A stretch of 63,009 nucleotides of DNA from NCBI GenBank assembly GCA_017541265.1, contig JAFXZK010000014.1:1-63009 (forward strand), written 5' to 3'. The number at the start of each line of letters is the position of its first letter. Positions within the stretch are counted from its first letter, which is position 1. The notes beneath the pieces are model-generated. The model was not told where the DNA came from and searched no databases. It saw only the letters and a program-made list of their open reading frames with translations. Below are positions 47,831-56,783 of this stretch, piece by piece. The DNA is from Bacteroidaceae bacterium (GTDB lineage: Bacteria > Bacteroidota > Bacteroidia > Bacteroidales > Bacteroidaceae). Made by a program: the position numbers and the translations under genes.

Positions 47831-50800
47831 ATGAAGAAACATTTTCTATTTCTCGCTTCGCTTGTGCTGGGCTTCGGACAGCTGTTCGCCGATGAGGTCA
47901 CTTTCTCTGTAAGTGACCTGAAGGCATCGCTTCCAGCTTCCAACACAAACATCGCTGTGCCGTATGCATGGAAGACTTCCCCCTACCATGTAACAGCAAC
48001 CATCGAAAAAACCGATGGCACAACAGGTACACTTGCTGTCAGCAATGTTATTCCGCTCAATGCCAACTACAAGGTAACTGTTTCTGTGGCAGGTGCAGGT
48101 ACGCTGAACAGCATTAAGTTCACCACGAACCCCACCAGCCAGAGTGCAAACGCAACAGCCAGCACCGGCACATTTGCCAGCGGCACATGGACTCCCGAAG
48201 GCACGACGTCATCCGTCACCTTCACCGCAACAGGCAACTTCCGCATCACACAGATTGCAGTGGACTACACGCCCGACAGCGGCTACACGCCCGACGTGCC
48301 GGGTTCAGGTGGCTTCACAGAACCCTTCGAGGCAACACCCGTTGACAACCTCGCAAGCTACACAGGCAACGACCCCTACATCTACGACAAGGCTTCTCTG
48401 AAGTTCTATGCCCTCAACACCAATGGAGAGTATGAGGAGTATGGCATCGTTACAGAAGTCAACACCCTGAAGGTGGCTGGCAATGCTGTTTCGGAGATTG
48501 AATACATCAAGACAAATACCTCGATGGGTACAATCCCCTACATCAACCTGAACTACATCCCGAAGGCCAACTCTAAGGCCATCTGCACTTTGCAGGCAGA
48601 GACTGGTCCAGACTGGAAGGCCATCTATGGTTGTGGCTATTACCAAAATGGCTGGAAGGATCGTTTCTGCTTCTTCACGACCAACGCTACCATCAACCTG
48701 GGTGGTGAGACTGGCAACAAGGATCAGATGGCTTACGGCAGGAAGATTGTCACCGTTCTGGATGCTGTTGCAGGCAAGATGGACATCTACGAGGCCGACG
48801 GTACAACCCTCATCGGTACAATCAACGACTCTCCAAAGACCGCTGACTGCAAGACCCCGCTTTATGTTTTTGCACAGAACAAGGACGTTCCCGGCGTCAG
48901 CAAGACCACTGACTGCCGGAACGCATACGCAACTCTTTACGGCCTGCAGCTCTATGAGGGCGATGCTATGGTAATGGACCTCGTTCCCGCTGTCAACGGC
49001 GAAGGTAAGGGTGGCTTGAAGGACAAGCTCACAGGTGAATTCTACGCTCCTGCAGAGGGTGAGTTCGAGCTGAGTGCCGATGGCCAGGCAATGGCTGGCC
49101 AGGCTGGCATTACTGCTTATGAAGGCAAGATTGTCATCTACAACAACCACGAGTACGAGTACTTCAACGGCAGCTGGGTTGACAGAGGCGAAATGGCTTA
49201 TCAGGCAGTTCCTGAAATCGGCACAGACTATAAGAACCTCTCCAACTGGAGCTATCCCGGCTCTGCATATGATGCAACATTCGGTGTTAACGTCTTCGAC
49301 GGCACAACGAACACCCTCAATCCTTACGAAGGTAAGGGAGGCTGGGAACCCCTGTCATTCAAGCTCACAGGCCTGACCAAGGGCGAAACCTATCGTGCTT
49401 CCTTCAACTACACAGGCACCGCATGGCACTCTTGGAGTTCTTACACTGTTCTGCCCTTCTTCGTGCTTGACAACGAGAACATGCCGGACAACGCATTCAA
49501 CAACCCAAGTGCTGCACTTGGCTACATTGCTCTGCCCAACGCAGAAACAACGAACCAGCCGTACTCTACAGTCTTCACCGCTAACCACAACTATGCACTG
49601 CTGTGCATCCAGTTCGGCGTTGTTGACGATGGTAGCCACGATCCAGCATTCGCATTCAGCTTCGGCAACATCAATATTGAGAAGCGCGTCCTGCCGCAGG
49701 CATACAACAAGATTGACTGGGCTGACCCCGTGAAGTACACCGCTCTGGAGTACATCGAGGCCATCAGTCAGGCTCGCGAGAACGCATTTACGCTGCCTTA
49801 CATTCCTGTTACTGCTACACAGATTGACACCAAATTCCAGGTATATGACACATCTGTCCACTGGTGCGGCATCTTCAGCGCACGTAACGTCTATGCTGGC
49901 ACTGGTATCTCTCTCTACATGAACGGTAACGACCGTGCTCACTTCGGTTACTTCACAGGCGGCACGACTGGCGCAGGCGACAACTTCGCTCCCTTCAGCC
50001 TCAATACCGACTATGAGGTTCAGGCCGACGTAACCAAGCTGGTTGTAAATGGCGAGACTTACGAAACTGGCAACACTGTTACCAACGCTACCACACGTCA
50101 GCTGTCTCTCTTCGCTAACCCCGAATGGGACGACCCAATGCGCGGACGCTTCTACTACTGCAACATCAGCGAAGCAGGCGAGGCTGTCTATAACTTTAAG
50201 CCCGTGATGCGTCACGACGGTAAGTTCGGCTTCTACGACAAGGCCTCACGCGTATTCGTTATGCCTGCACAGGGCAAGCTTGACGGCTATGGCTACAAGA
50301 AGCTCGACGACCAGGCATACGTCACCTACACCAACGAGACACGTATTGTCATCGTAGGCTCCACCGCTCAGTTCCTGCCCGACGTGCAGAACCTCGACGA
50401 AGCCACCTTCACTTGGACATCTGCCGACGAGAGCATAGCTACCGTTGCTGCCGATGGTACCGTGACAGGTAAGGCTGCAGGCAAGGTAATGATTACCGTA
50501 ACTACCGATGCCGACCAGGGCTGGACAGCATGCTATGAGCTGACCGTTTCCGAACCTGATTACAAGCGCTACGATGCAAACAATGTTGGTTATGCAATCG
50601 TTACTGGTGGTAATGGTTGGGGCGACTCTCCGCTCTCTGCCCTCCTCGACAACGATGCACGCACGAAGTTCGGTTGCTCTGGTGCAGGCGATGCATGGGC
50701 AATCATGATTGCCAGCGAACCCGTTGCCGTCCAACAGTACTCTTTCGTAACTGGTGCCGACACCTACAACTATCCTGCTCGCAACCCGCGTAGCTGGAAG

Positions 50801-52192
50801 CTCGAAGGTTCTAACGACAATCAGACATGGACACTCATTGACGAGCACAACGACTTTGACGCTTACAAGATTCACAGCGTAAACAAGGAAGAGTTTGAAT
50901 TCCCCATCAACGGAAGTGAAACTTACAAGTTCTTCAAGTTCTCTGCAACAAGCACAGGCGATGGCTTCCAGCTCGGTGAGTTCTGGATTAACCCCCAGGC
51001 ACACAATTTTGCTGAAAACGATGAATTACGTGTTGAAGCAACCTGCACAACAGAAGGCAAGGTGGTTTATGAATGTGACGATTGCCACGCTCTGTATGTT
51101 AAACCGATTTATCCCACAGGACACACCTATGCAAATGGTGTCTGCACTTGCGGTGCTAAGGCTTCTGAGGTTGTGCTCCTGCCTAACGGCCAGGACAATG
51201 CATACGCTATCAAGTTCCGCCATCAGGCAGGTGTCAGCGACAACGAGTTTGAAGACATCGAAGCTGGTTGGAACGAAGCAGACTTCGACGACTCTAACTG
51301 GGATGAATTGATGATGCCTATCGGTGGCATGGGTTATGATGGCGGCGCTCGCAATGGTGCTAAGTTCAACACCATTTGGTTCAACGACTACAACACCTAC
51401 TGGTTCCGTCGCACCTTCTGGATTGATAATCCTTCTACTATCACCAAACTGACAGTTAAGGCTCTCCACGATGATGACTATGCTATCTTTGTCAATGGCA
51501 CAAAGGTATTCGCAAGAACTGGTTGGACCGACGGAACAAACTGGGAAGCGACAGAAGTAGATCCTTCCTTGCTCGTTGCCGGTCAGAATGTACTTGCTAT
51601 TTACGTTGAACAGAACTGGGGCGGTGCTTACTGCGACTTCAGCCTCGAAGCTAATGTCGGTGCTAAGGTTACTGTTAGCGATGCCGGATATGCTACCTTT
51701 GTTGCTCCCTGCGACGTTGACTTCACTGGCAATACAGCCGTAGCAAAGGCTGCCACATTCGACGGCACATACGTTCAGCTTGCTGACGTGACCACCGTTC
51801 CCGCAGGCACAGCTGTTGTAGTGAAGGCTGATGAAGGCACATACACCGTGCCCGCAACTACCGATGCTGTTCTTGGTACAGCTAACGAGCTTCTGGCTTC
51901 CGATGGCGTTGTTGCCGATGGCACACAGTACATCCTCGCCAAGAAGGATGATGAGGTTGGCTTCCACAAGACAACTGTTGGTACTACCATCGAAGCAGGC
52001 AAGGGCTATCTGGAAATCACTGGCGAAGCAGGTGTCAAGGCCTTCTATCCCTTCGAGGGTGACGATGCAACTGGCATCGAAGGTGTTGAAATCGCAGGCG
52101 ATAACGCTCCTATCTATAATGTTGCAGGCCAGCGTCTCAACAAGATGCAGAAGGGCATCAACATCGTTGGTGGCAAGAAGATGCTGAAGTAA
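47831..52192 (+). CDS. large multidomain secreted protein (Ig-like, discoidin and ligand-binding domains), no enzyme domain seen
   Basis: A 1453-residue protein with signal peptide (MKKHFLFLASLVLGFGQLFA). Several N-terminal beta-sandwich modules occur, including two similar blocks around residues 150-400 and 620-830 with F..NT...Y and YNFKPV-type words. A BIG2 Ig-like domain lies at about 838-915 (FTWTSADESIATVAADGTVTG), an F5/8 discoidin-like domain at about 915-1055 (LLDNDARTKFGCSG, YPARNPRSWKLEGS) and a Cys-rich insert at about 1071-1110 (CTTEGKVVYECDDCHALY, CTCG). A ligand-binding-type domain at about 1118-1275 (HDDDYAIFVNGTKVF) is shared with the CotH protein. It ends PIYNVAGQRLNKMQKG. 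It is probably a surface adhesin or glycan-binding protein; function unknown. Confidence 0.85.
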   Translation: MKKHFLFLASLVLGFGQLFADEVTFSVSDLKASLPASNTNIAVPYAWKTSPYHVTATIEKTDGTTGTLAVSNVIPLNANYKVTVSVAGAGTLNSIKFTTNPTSQSANATASTGTFASGTWTPEGTTSSVTFTATGNFRITQIAVDYTPDSGYTPDVPGSGGFTEPFEATPVDNLASYTGNDPYIYDKASLKFYALNTNGEYEEYGIVTEVNTLKVAGNAVSEIEYIKTNTSMGTIPYINLNYIPKANSKAICTLQAETGPDWKAIYGCGYYQNGWKDRFCFFTTNATINLGGETGNKDQMAYGRKIVTVLDAVAGKMDIYEADGTTLIGTINDSPKTADCKTPLYVFAQNKDVPGVSKTTDCRNAYATLYGLQLYEGDAMVMDLVPAVNGEGKGGLKDKLTGEFYAPAEGEFELSADGQAMAGQAGITAYEGKIVIYNNHEYEYFNGSWVDRGEMAYQAVPEIGTDYKNLSNWSYPGSAYDATFGVNVFDGTTNTLNPYEGKGGWEPLSFKLTGLTKGETYRASFNYTGTAWHSWSSYTVLPFFVLDNENMPDNAFNNPSAALGYIALPNAETTNQPYSTVFTANHNYALLCIQFGVVDDGSHDPAFAFSFGNINIEKRVLPQAYNKIDWADPVKYTALEYIEAISQARENAFTLPYIPVTATQIDTKFQVYDTSVHWCGIFSARNVYAGTGISLYMNGNDRAHFGYFTGGTTGAGDNFAPFSLNTDYEVQADVTKLVVNGETYETGNTVTNATTRQLSLFANPEWDDPMRGRFYYCNISEAGEAVYNFKPVMRHDGKFGFYDKASRVFVMPAQGKLDGYGYKKLDDQAYVTYTNETRIVIVGSTAQFLPDVQNLDEATFTWTSADESIATVAADGTVTGKAAGKVMITVTTDADQGWTACYELTVSEPDYKRYDANNVGYAIVTGGNGWGDSPLSALLDNDARTKFGCSGAGDAWAIMIASEPVAVQQYSFVTGADTYNYPARNPRSWKLEGSNDNQTWTLIDEHNDFDAYKIHSVNKEEFEFPINGSETYKFFKFSATSTGDGFQLGEFWINPQAHNFAENDELRVEATCTTEGKVVYECDDCHALYVKPIYPTGHTYANGVCTCGAKASEVVLLPNGQDNAYAIKFRHQAGVSDNEFEDIEAGWNEADFDDSNWDELMMPIGGMGYDGGARNGAKFNTIWFNDYNTYWFRRTFWIDNPSTITKLTVKALHDDDYAIFVNGTKVFARTGWTDGTNWEATEVDPSLLVAGQNVLAIYVEQNWGGAYCDFSLEANVGAKVTVSDAGYATFVAPCDVDFTGNTAVAKAATFDGTYVQLADVTTVPAGTAVVVKADEGTYTVPATTDAVLGTANELLASDGVVADGTQYILAKKDDEVGFHKTTVGTTIEAGKGYLEITGEAGVKAFYPFEGDDATGIEGVEIAGDNAPIYNVAGQRLNKMQKGINIVGGKKMLK

Positions 52193-52202
52193 CACAGAAC
52201 AG

Positions 52203-52268
52203 AAAGACCTTAAGGTCTCTAAGGAATTTAGGGACTTTAAGGTCTTTAGAAACTTTAAAGTCTTTAAC
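52203..52268. repeat. 9-bp-period repeat before the second small peptide
   Basis: Seven units such as GACCTTAAG, GTCTCTAAG, GACTTTAAG, GTCTTTAGA and GTCTTTAAC fill the spacer between the 1453-residue protein and the peptide gene. Confidence 0.82.
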
Positions 52269-52283
52269 TAAAAACAAGAAATT

Positions 52284-52442
52284 ATGAAGAAAACATATTT
52301 AATGCCTGCCTTGAAGGTAGAAGAGGCTCTGGCAGCACAGATGCTGGCAGAGAGCCTGGCAATCAACACAGGCAAGACCGTCGACGGCGGTCAGGCACTG
52401 ACCAAAGAAGAAGTAAGCTGGGATATCTGGGAGGAAGAATAA
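52284..52442 (+). CDS. small acidic peptide, MKKxYxxP family (second copy)
   Basis: A 52-residue peptide that starts MKKTYLMPALKVEEALAAQM and ends SWDIWEEE, complete from ATG 52284 to TAA. It shares start, M-L-A-x-S middle and acidic-aromatic end with the peptide at 29136, and like it follows a large secreted protein with the C-terminal sorting motif and precedes a strong terminator. No signal peptide, no membrane span, no recognised function. Confidence 0.78.
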   Translation: MKKTYLMPALKVEEALAAQMLAESLAINTGKTVDGGQALTKEEVSWDIWEEE

Positions 52443-52445
52443 TGT

Positions 52446-52477
52446 CCCATCCCCACCCTCTCTTTTAGAGAGAGGAG
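52446..52477. repeat. pyrimidine-rich palindromic element after the peptide gene
   Basis: CCATCCCCACCCTCTC followed by TTTTAGAGAGAGG, a short inverted repeat of the same style as 61849-61888. Intergenic. Confidence 0.55.
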
Positions 52478-52482
52478 CAAAG

Positions 52483-52524
52483 AAATCAATCCCCGAAGCG
52501 CGTATGTGCTTCGGGGATTGATTT
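52483..52524. terminator. terminator between convergent genes
   Basis: Very strong stem AAATCAATCCCCGAAGC ... GCTTCGGGGATTGATTT with an eight-base loop. It can serve the peptide gene and, on the other strand, the metallophosphoesterase ending at 52559. Confidence 0.85.
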
Positions 52525-52558
52525 ATGAGGGCTATGGGACTTGTAGGTTCTGATGGCT

Positions 52559-53908
52559 TTACTGCCTTTTGTTGCTGAAGGTCACTGTGCCGCAGATGCC
52601 GCCCGTATAGATATTGTGGATGGTGACAACAAGCTTGCCTTCTCTAACTTCGCCATCGATAACGGTGGGGAAATGCCCCGGGGACTTGCCTGTCATGTTC
52701 GGTCCGCCACCGACTATCTGCGTCCATTTATGCTCCTCGTTCGGCAGGTCGAGGCGATAGACATGCTGGTGCGCAGTGATGAGCAGCTGGCAACCCGCCT
52801 CTTCGAGGAGCGGTCCCCAAAGCTTTGAGCAAGTACGCTGCCACTCGGCAAAGTTGCCTTTGTGCTTGTCATCCACGTCTGCGGGGAAGAGATCACCCGG
52901 ATTCATTTCTGGCCGCGGGTCGTAGAGCGGGATATGGCAGAAGGCAACAAGATAGGGTGCACTTGCTATCTCGGGTTGCCTGAGTGCATCGCGAAGCCAA
53001 GCTTGCTGCGCCACACGATACGGTTCGCTGACGAAGAGGTTGCAGAACTTCGGGTTGGTATCGAGCTTATCCTCACCTGTATCGAGACCTACAAGCGCTA
53101 TGTCGCCCATGCGGACTGCGAAGTTGCGGCCCAAGTCCCAATCGCGAGGCTGACGCTCCTCTGGCTGACGATACATCCAGATACGTTCCAAGTGGCGGTT
53201 TGCCAAGCCTCGGTTGTCGTGATTGCCTGGGCAGAAGAGGTAAGGAATCGTGGCGGCGAAGTCCTTACGGTCAATCTCCGGCTTGAAGAAGATGCGCTTC
53301 TGCGCAGCGATGGTCTCTTCGGTGTTGCAGGCGTCGCCGTTCCAGACAACACATGTCGGCTGCAGCTCCATCACCTTGTTGATGGTAGGGTTGATGGCTT
53401 TCCACGAAGCATGCGTATCATTGATGACACAAAAGTGAGACTTCGCCCCAATGCCTGCGGTACGGAAGGAGTAGATGCGCTTGCTCTCCTCGTTGCCGAT
53501 AATGCGGATATGGTAGCCGTCCTTGTACTCTATACGGTCTGCACCTATCCTATAATAATATAATGTATAGGGCTTGAGGCCGGTCAGGCGGACGTGAACC
53601 GCTTCGTTATCCATTCCCGTAACGCGGTAGCCGCCGCACCACACCTTCTTGCCGTCGCTCAGGTCAGGCTTCTCGCCATAGATGACATAGCCGTTTGCCC
53701 AGTCCGTCACGCTAAAGGCAATGCCCATGCTCGTGGCGGCATAGTTCTGCAGGACAGGTTCGCTGTCGATGAGGGACACCGGCTTCTTGTCTTCGGTCTT
53801 AGCCTCTTCCTCAACAGGATGCAACGAACCGGCAGCCATCACATCTGTTGCAATGCCACCTGTCGCAGCTACAATAGCTGCACTGCGAAGGAATTCACGT
53901 CTTTTCAT
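52559..53908 (-). CDS. metallophosphoesterase (purple acid phosphatase-like), exported
   Basis: A 449-residue protein beginning MKRREFLRSAAIVAATGG, a twin-arginine-like signal. An FN3-type N-terminal domain (about 60-145, AFSVTDWANGYVIYGEKPD ... YYYRIGAD) is followed by a calcineurin-like phosphoesterase fold: VINDTHASW, NGDACNTEE, CPGNHDNRG, CHIPLYD and TAHQHVYRLD, which together supply the dinuclear metal ligands. The first Asp motif is N-D-T-H rather than D-x-H, a variation worth noting. Probably a periplasmic or surface phosphomonoesterase. It diverges from the hexuronate operon across a 140-bp two-promoter region. Confidence 0.9.
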   Translation of the reverse strand: MKRREFLRSAAIVAATGGIATDVMAAGSLHPVEEEAKTEDKKPVSLIDSEPVLQNYAATSMGIAFSVTDWANGYVIYGEKPDLSDGKKVWCGGYRVTGMDNEAVHVRLTGLKPYTLYYYRIGADRIEYKDGYHIRIIGNEESKRIYSFRTAGIGAKSHFCVINDTHASWKAINPTINKVMELQPTCVVWNGDACNTEETIAAQKRIFFKPEIDRKDFAATIPYLFCPGNHDNRGLANRHLERIWMYRQPEERQPRDWDLGRNFAVRMGDIALVGLDTGEDKLDTNPKFCNLFVSEPYRVAQQAWLRDALRQPEIASAPYLVAFCHIPLYDPRPEMNPGDLFPADVDDKHKGNFAEWQRTCSKLWGPLLEEAGCQLLITAHQHVYRLDLPNEEHKWTQIVGGGPNMTGKSPGHFPTVIDGEVREGKLVVTIHNIYTGGICGTVTFSNKRQ

Positions 53909-53955
53909 AGTATTGACTGTATTTAATTGGATGTTAAATTGGATGTTTTGCAGTA

Positions 53956-53963
53956 CAAAGATA
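53956..53963 (-). promoter_or_regulatory. -7 promoter element of the metallophosphoesterase gene
   Basis: TATCTTTG on the minus strand, 48 bases before the ATG at 53908. Confidence 0.68.
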
Positions 53964-54017
53964 CAAAGAAATAAAGAATATCCATGAATTCATAGTGCAT
54001 AATTCATGGTTTTTTCG

Positions 54018-54025
54018 TACTTTTG
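54018..54025 (+). promoter_or_regulatory. -7 promoter element of the hexuronate operon
   Basis: TACTTTTG matches TAnnTTTG, 24 bases before the transporter ATG. Flanking ATTCATAGTGCATAATTCAT words form a partial dyad just upstream (53987-54008), a possible operator. Confidence 0.68.
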
Positions 54026-54048
54026 CAAGAAATATATAACTATGCACT

Positions 54049-55521
54049 ATGAATTATGAACTAAAGAAGACCAACTATCGTTGGGTTATCTGTGGCATGT
54101 TGTTCCTTGCCACGACAATCAACTACATGGACCGTCAGGTGCTTTCCCTGACATGGAAAGACTTTATCGCGCCCGAATTTCATTGGAGCGATGCCAACTA
54201 CGGCAGCATTACCGCAGCATTCTCGCTGTTCTATGCATTTATCAGCCTATTCTCTGGCAAGTTCATCGACTGGGTAGGGACAAAGAAAGGCTATGTCATT
54301 GCCATCTTCGTGTGGAGCATAGGAGCCTGCCTGCACGCGGCTTGCGGGTGGCTCACGATGCGCATAGAAGGTGTAGAGAGTACCGATGCCCTCCGCGCGC
54401 TCGAGGTGGGAAGCACGGCAGCACTGGCTGTGAGCACCACGAGCGTACTGCTTTTCATGGCCTGCCGTGTAGTACTGGCCTTTGGCGAGAGCGGCAACTT
54501 CCCTGCTGCCATTAAGGTGACGGCAGAGTACTTCCCGAAGAAGGACCGTGCCCTGGCAACCAGTATCTTCAACAGCGGAGCATCGGTGGGTGCCTTGGTT
54601 GCCCCTGTCTCCATTCCGTTCCTGGCGCGTGCCTACGGATGGGAGATGTCTTTCATCATCATCGGTGCGCTGGGCTTCCTGTGGATGTTCCTGTGGCTAT
54701 TTGTGTACGAGAAGCCTGAGAAGAACAGCCATGTAAACGAGGCAGAACTGACGTATATCAATCAGGATGATCTCGAAGCGACAACAGACAAAGCCGAGAC
54801 GACAGCAGGCAAGGCCGAGACAACTGAGAAGGCAGAGAAAGGCATCTCCCTGTGGCGTTGTTTCTGCCTGCGCCACACATGGAGCTACATTTGCGGAAAG
54901 TTCTTCACGGACGGTGTCTGGTGGTTCCTGCTTTTCTGGGCACCAGCCTACTTCAGCGAGATGTATGGCTATCGCTCAGACAGCGCAATGGGTGCCACGC
55001 TCATCTTCCTGGTGTATATCATTGTCACAATAGTAAGCATTCTGGTGGGAGGCTATCTTCCCAAATACTTCATCGAACGTCGCGGAATGGAAGCCTACTC
55101 TGGGCGTCTGCGCGCGATGTTCTTCTTCGCCCTGCTACCTGTCTTTGCCCTGCTGGCGCAGCCGTTGGGACAAGTAAGCGCATGGTGGCCTGCCATCGTC
55201 ATTGGCTTGGCCGGAGCTGGTCATCAGGCTTGGTCTGCCAATCTGTATAGCACAGTAGGCGACATGTTCCCAAAGAGTGCTATCGCAACAATCACTGGCA
55301 TAGGCACGATGACAGGCGGCATTGCCTCGTTCCTCATCAACCAAGGGGCAGGCCTCTTCTTTGACTATAGCGCCGCCCGAGGCTCTGACTTCCAGGCATT
55401 AGGATTCGAAGGAAAAGAAGCTGCCTACATGATAGTGTTCTGCTATTGCGCTGTGGCATACCTGATTGCATGGGCCTGCATGAAGACCCTCGTTCCTCGC
55501 TACAAGAAGGTGGAAATATAA
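54049..55521 (+). CDS. MFS hexuronate transporter (ExuT-like)
   Basis: A 490-residue major facilitator with twelve expected helices. The start INYMDRQVLSLTWKDF and the AFGESGNFPAAIKVTAEYFPKKDRALA segment are typical of the ACS family of hexuronate/glucarate:H+ symporters. With uxuA, an SDR reductase and uxaC directly downstream, glucuronate/galacturonate uptake is inferred. The central cytoplasmic loop (about residues 240-268) is enlarged by a repeated acidic sequence (DKAETTAGKAETTEKAEK). The start codon lies in an ATGCACTATGAATTATGAAC repeat. Confidence 0.92.
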   Translation: MNYELKKTNYRWVICGMLFLATTINYMDRQVLSLTWKDFIAPEFHWSDANYGSITAAFSLFYAFISLFSGKFIDWVGTKKGYVIAIFVWSIGACLHAACGWLTMRIEGVESTDALRALEVGSTAALAVSTTSVLLFMACRVVLAFGESGNFPAAIKVTAEYFPKKDRALATSIFNSGASVGALVAPVSIPFLARAYGWEMSFIIIGALGFLWMFLWLFVYEKPEKNSHVNEAELTYINQDDLEATTDKAETTAGKAETTEKAEKGISLWRCFCLRHTWSYICGKFFTDGVWWFLLFWAPAYFSEMYGYRSDSAMGATLIFLVYIIVTIVSILVGGYLPKYFIERRGMEAYSGRLRAMFFFALLPVFALLAQPLGQVSAWWPAIVIGLAGAGHQAWSANLYSTVGDMFPKSAIATITGIGTMTGGIASFLINQGAGLFFDYSAARGSDFQALGFEGKEAAYMIVFCYCAVAYLIAWACMKTLVPRYKKVEI

Positions 55522-55533
55522 ACACGACAAGAT

Positions 55534-56712
55534 ATGATGGAGAAAACATGGCGTTGGTTTGGACGCAAGGATAAGATTACATTAGATATGCTGCGCCAGA
55601 TTGGCGTAGAAGGTATTGTAACGGCTCTTCATGATGTCCCAAATGGTGAGATATGGACCGTAGAGAAGATAACTGAACTTCGAGATTACATCGAGAGTTT
55701 CGGCCTCCGTTGGAGCGTGGTGGAAAGCCTTCCCGTTTGCGAGAGCATTAAATATGGCGGCCCTGACCGCGACGAGCTGATAGAGAAGTACAAGGTCTCG
55801 CTGGCTAATCTGGGCAAATGTGGCATTCATACAATTTGTTATAACTTTATGCCCGTCCTCGATTGGGCGCGTACCGACCTGGAGAATCCTAATGGCGACG
55901 GCACATCCAGCCTTTACTTCAACCACGCAGAGTTCGCTTACTTCGACTGTCAGATTCTCAAACGCGCTGGTGCCGAAGCAGACTATACAGCCGAAACGCT
56001 TGCTCAGGTAGAGGACATGAAGAAGGTCTTCACCCCCGAGGACGAGCATCGTCTGGTGGAGAACATCATCGTCAAGACACAAGGCTTTGTGAACGGCAAC
56101 ATCAAGGAAGATGATGAGAAGCCCGTTGAGATATTCCGTTCCCTGCTCGACCTTTACAAAGACATCGACAGGGACAAGCTTCGCGAGAACATGAAGTACT
56201 TCCTCGAGGCCATTATGCCTGTCTGCGACGAGTGGAACATGAACATGTGTGTGCATCCCGATGATCCTCCATTGCAGATTCTTGGCTTGCCCCGCATCGT
56301 GACCTGCGACGCGGACATCGAATGGTTCCTCAATGCCGTTCCCAACGAGCACAACGGTCTCACCTTCTGTGCGGGTTCTCTTAGTGCTGGCGCTCACAAC
56401 GATGTTCCCGCCTTGGCCGAGAAGTATGCCAAGCGGACGCATTTCGTGCATCTTCGCAGCACCAACGTCTTCCCCAATGGCGACTTTAAGGAGGCCAGTC
56501 ATCTGGGTGGACGAGCCAACATCATAGAGTTGGTACGCATCTTCCAGAAGCAGAAGCCCGGACTTCCCATGCGTGTTGACCATGCTCCCCTGATGCTTGG
56601 CGACGAGAAGATGGGCTACAATGCAGGCTACAGTTTCCACGGACGTATGCTGGCTCTGGGTCAGGTGGAAGGCGTTATGGCTGTAGTGGATAATGAGTTA
56701 GGAATCAAGTGA
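55534..56712 (+). CDS. uxuA: mannonate dehydratase
   Basis: A 392-residue UxuA converting D-mannonate to 2-keto-3-deoxygluconate. EKTWRWFGRKDKITLDMLRQ followed by GVEGIVTALHDVP is the family start; metal/active-site motifs include MCVHPDDPP, FCAGSLSAGAHND and RVDHAPLM. Starts at the ATGATG 12 bases after the transporter stop, so it is in the same operon. The second ATG (55537) is equally possible. Confidence 0.97.
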   Translation: MMEKTWRWFGRKDKITLDMLRQIGVEGIVTALHDVPNGEIWTVEKITELRDYIESFGLRWSVVESLPVCESIKYGGPDRDELIEKYKVSLANLGKCGIHTICYNFMPVLDWARTDLENPNGDGTSSLYFNHAEFAYFDCQILKRAGAEADYTAETLAQVEDMKKVFTPEDEHRLVENIIVKTQGFVNGNIKEDDEKPVEIFRSLLDLYKDIDRDKLRENMKYFLEAIMPVCDEWNMNMCVHPDDPPLQILGLPRIVTCDADIEWFLNAVPNEHNGLTFCAGSLSAGAHNDVPALAEKYAKRTHFVHLRSTNVFPNGDFKEASHLGGRANIIELVRIFQKQKPGLPMRVDHAPLMLGDEKMGYNAGYSFHGRMLALGQVEGVMAVVDNELGIK

Positions 56713-56783
56713 AGAGAAGTCAAAGAAGTTAAAGAAGTTAGAGAAGTTAGAGAAGTTAGTGAAGTTAGAGAAGTGAAAGAATT
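56712..56783. repeat. 9-bp-period GAAGTTAGA repeat between uxuA and the SDR gene
   Basis: Five or more GAAGTTAGA/GAAGTTAAA units fill the spacer and end just before the SDR start codon. Purine-rich, so it may act as a ribosome-binding leader. Confidence 0.85.

Noticed and set aside
52559-52828. 91-codon plus-strand frame at the end of the metallophosphoesterase gene
   Set aside because: Fully inside the phosphoesterase coding sequence on the opposite strand and without motifs.
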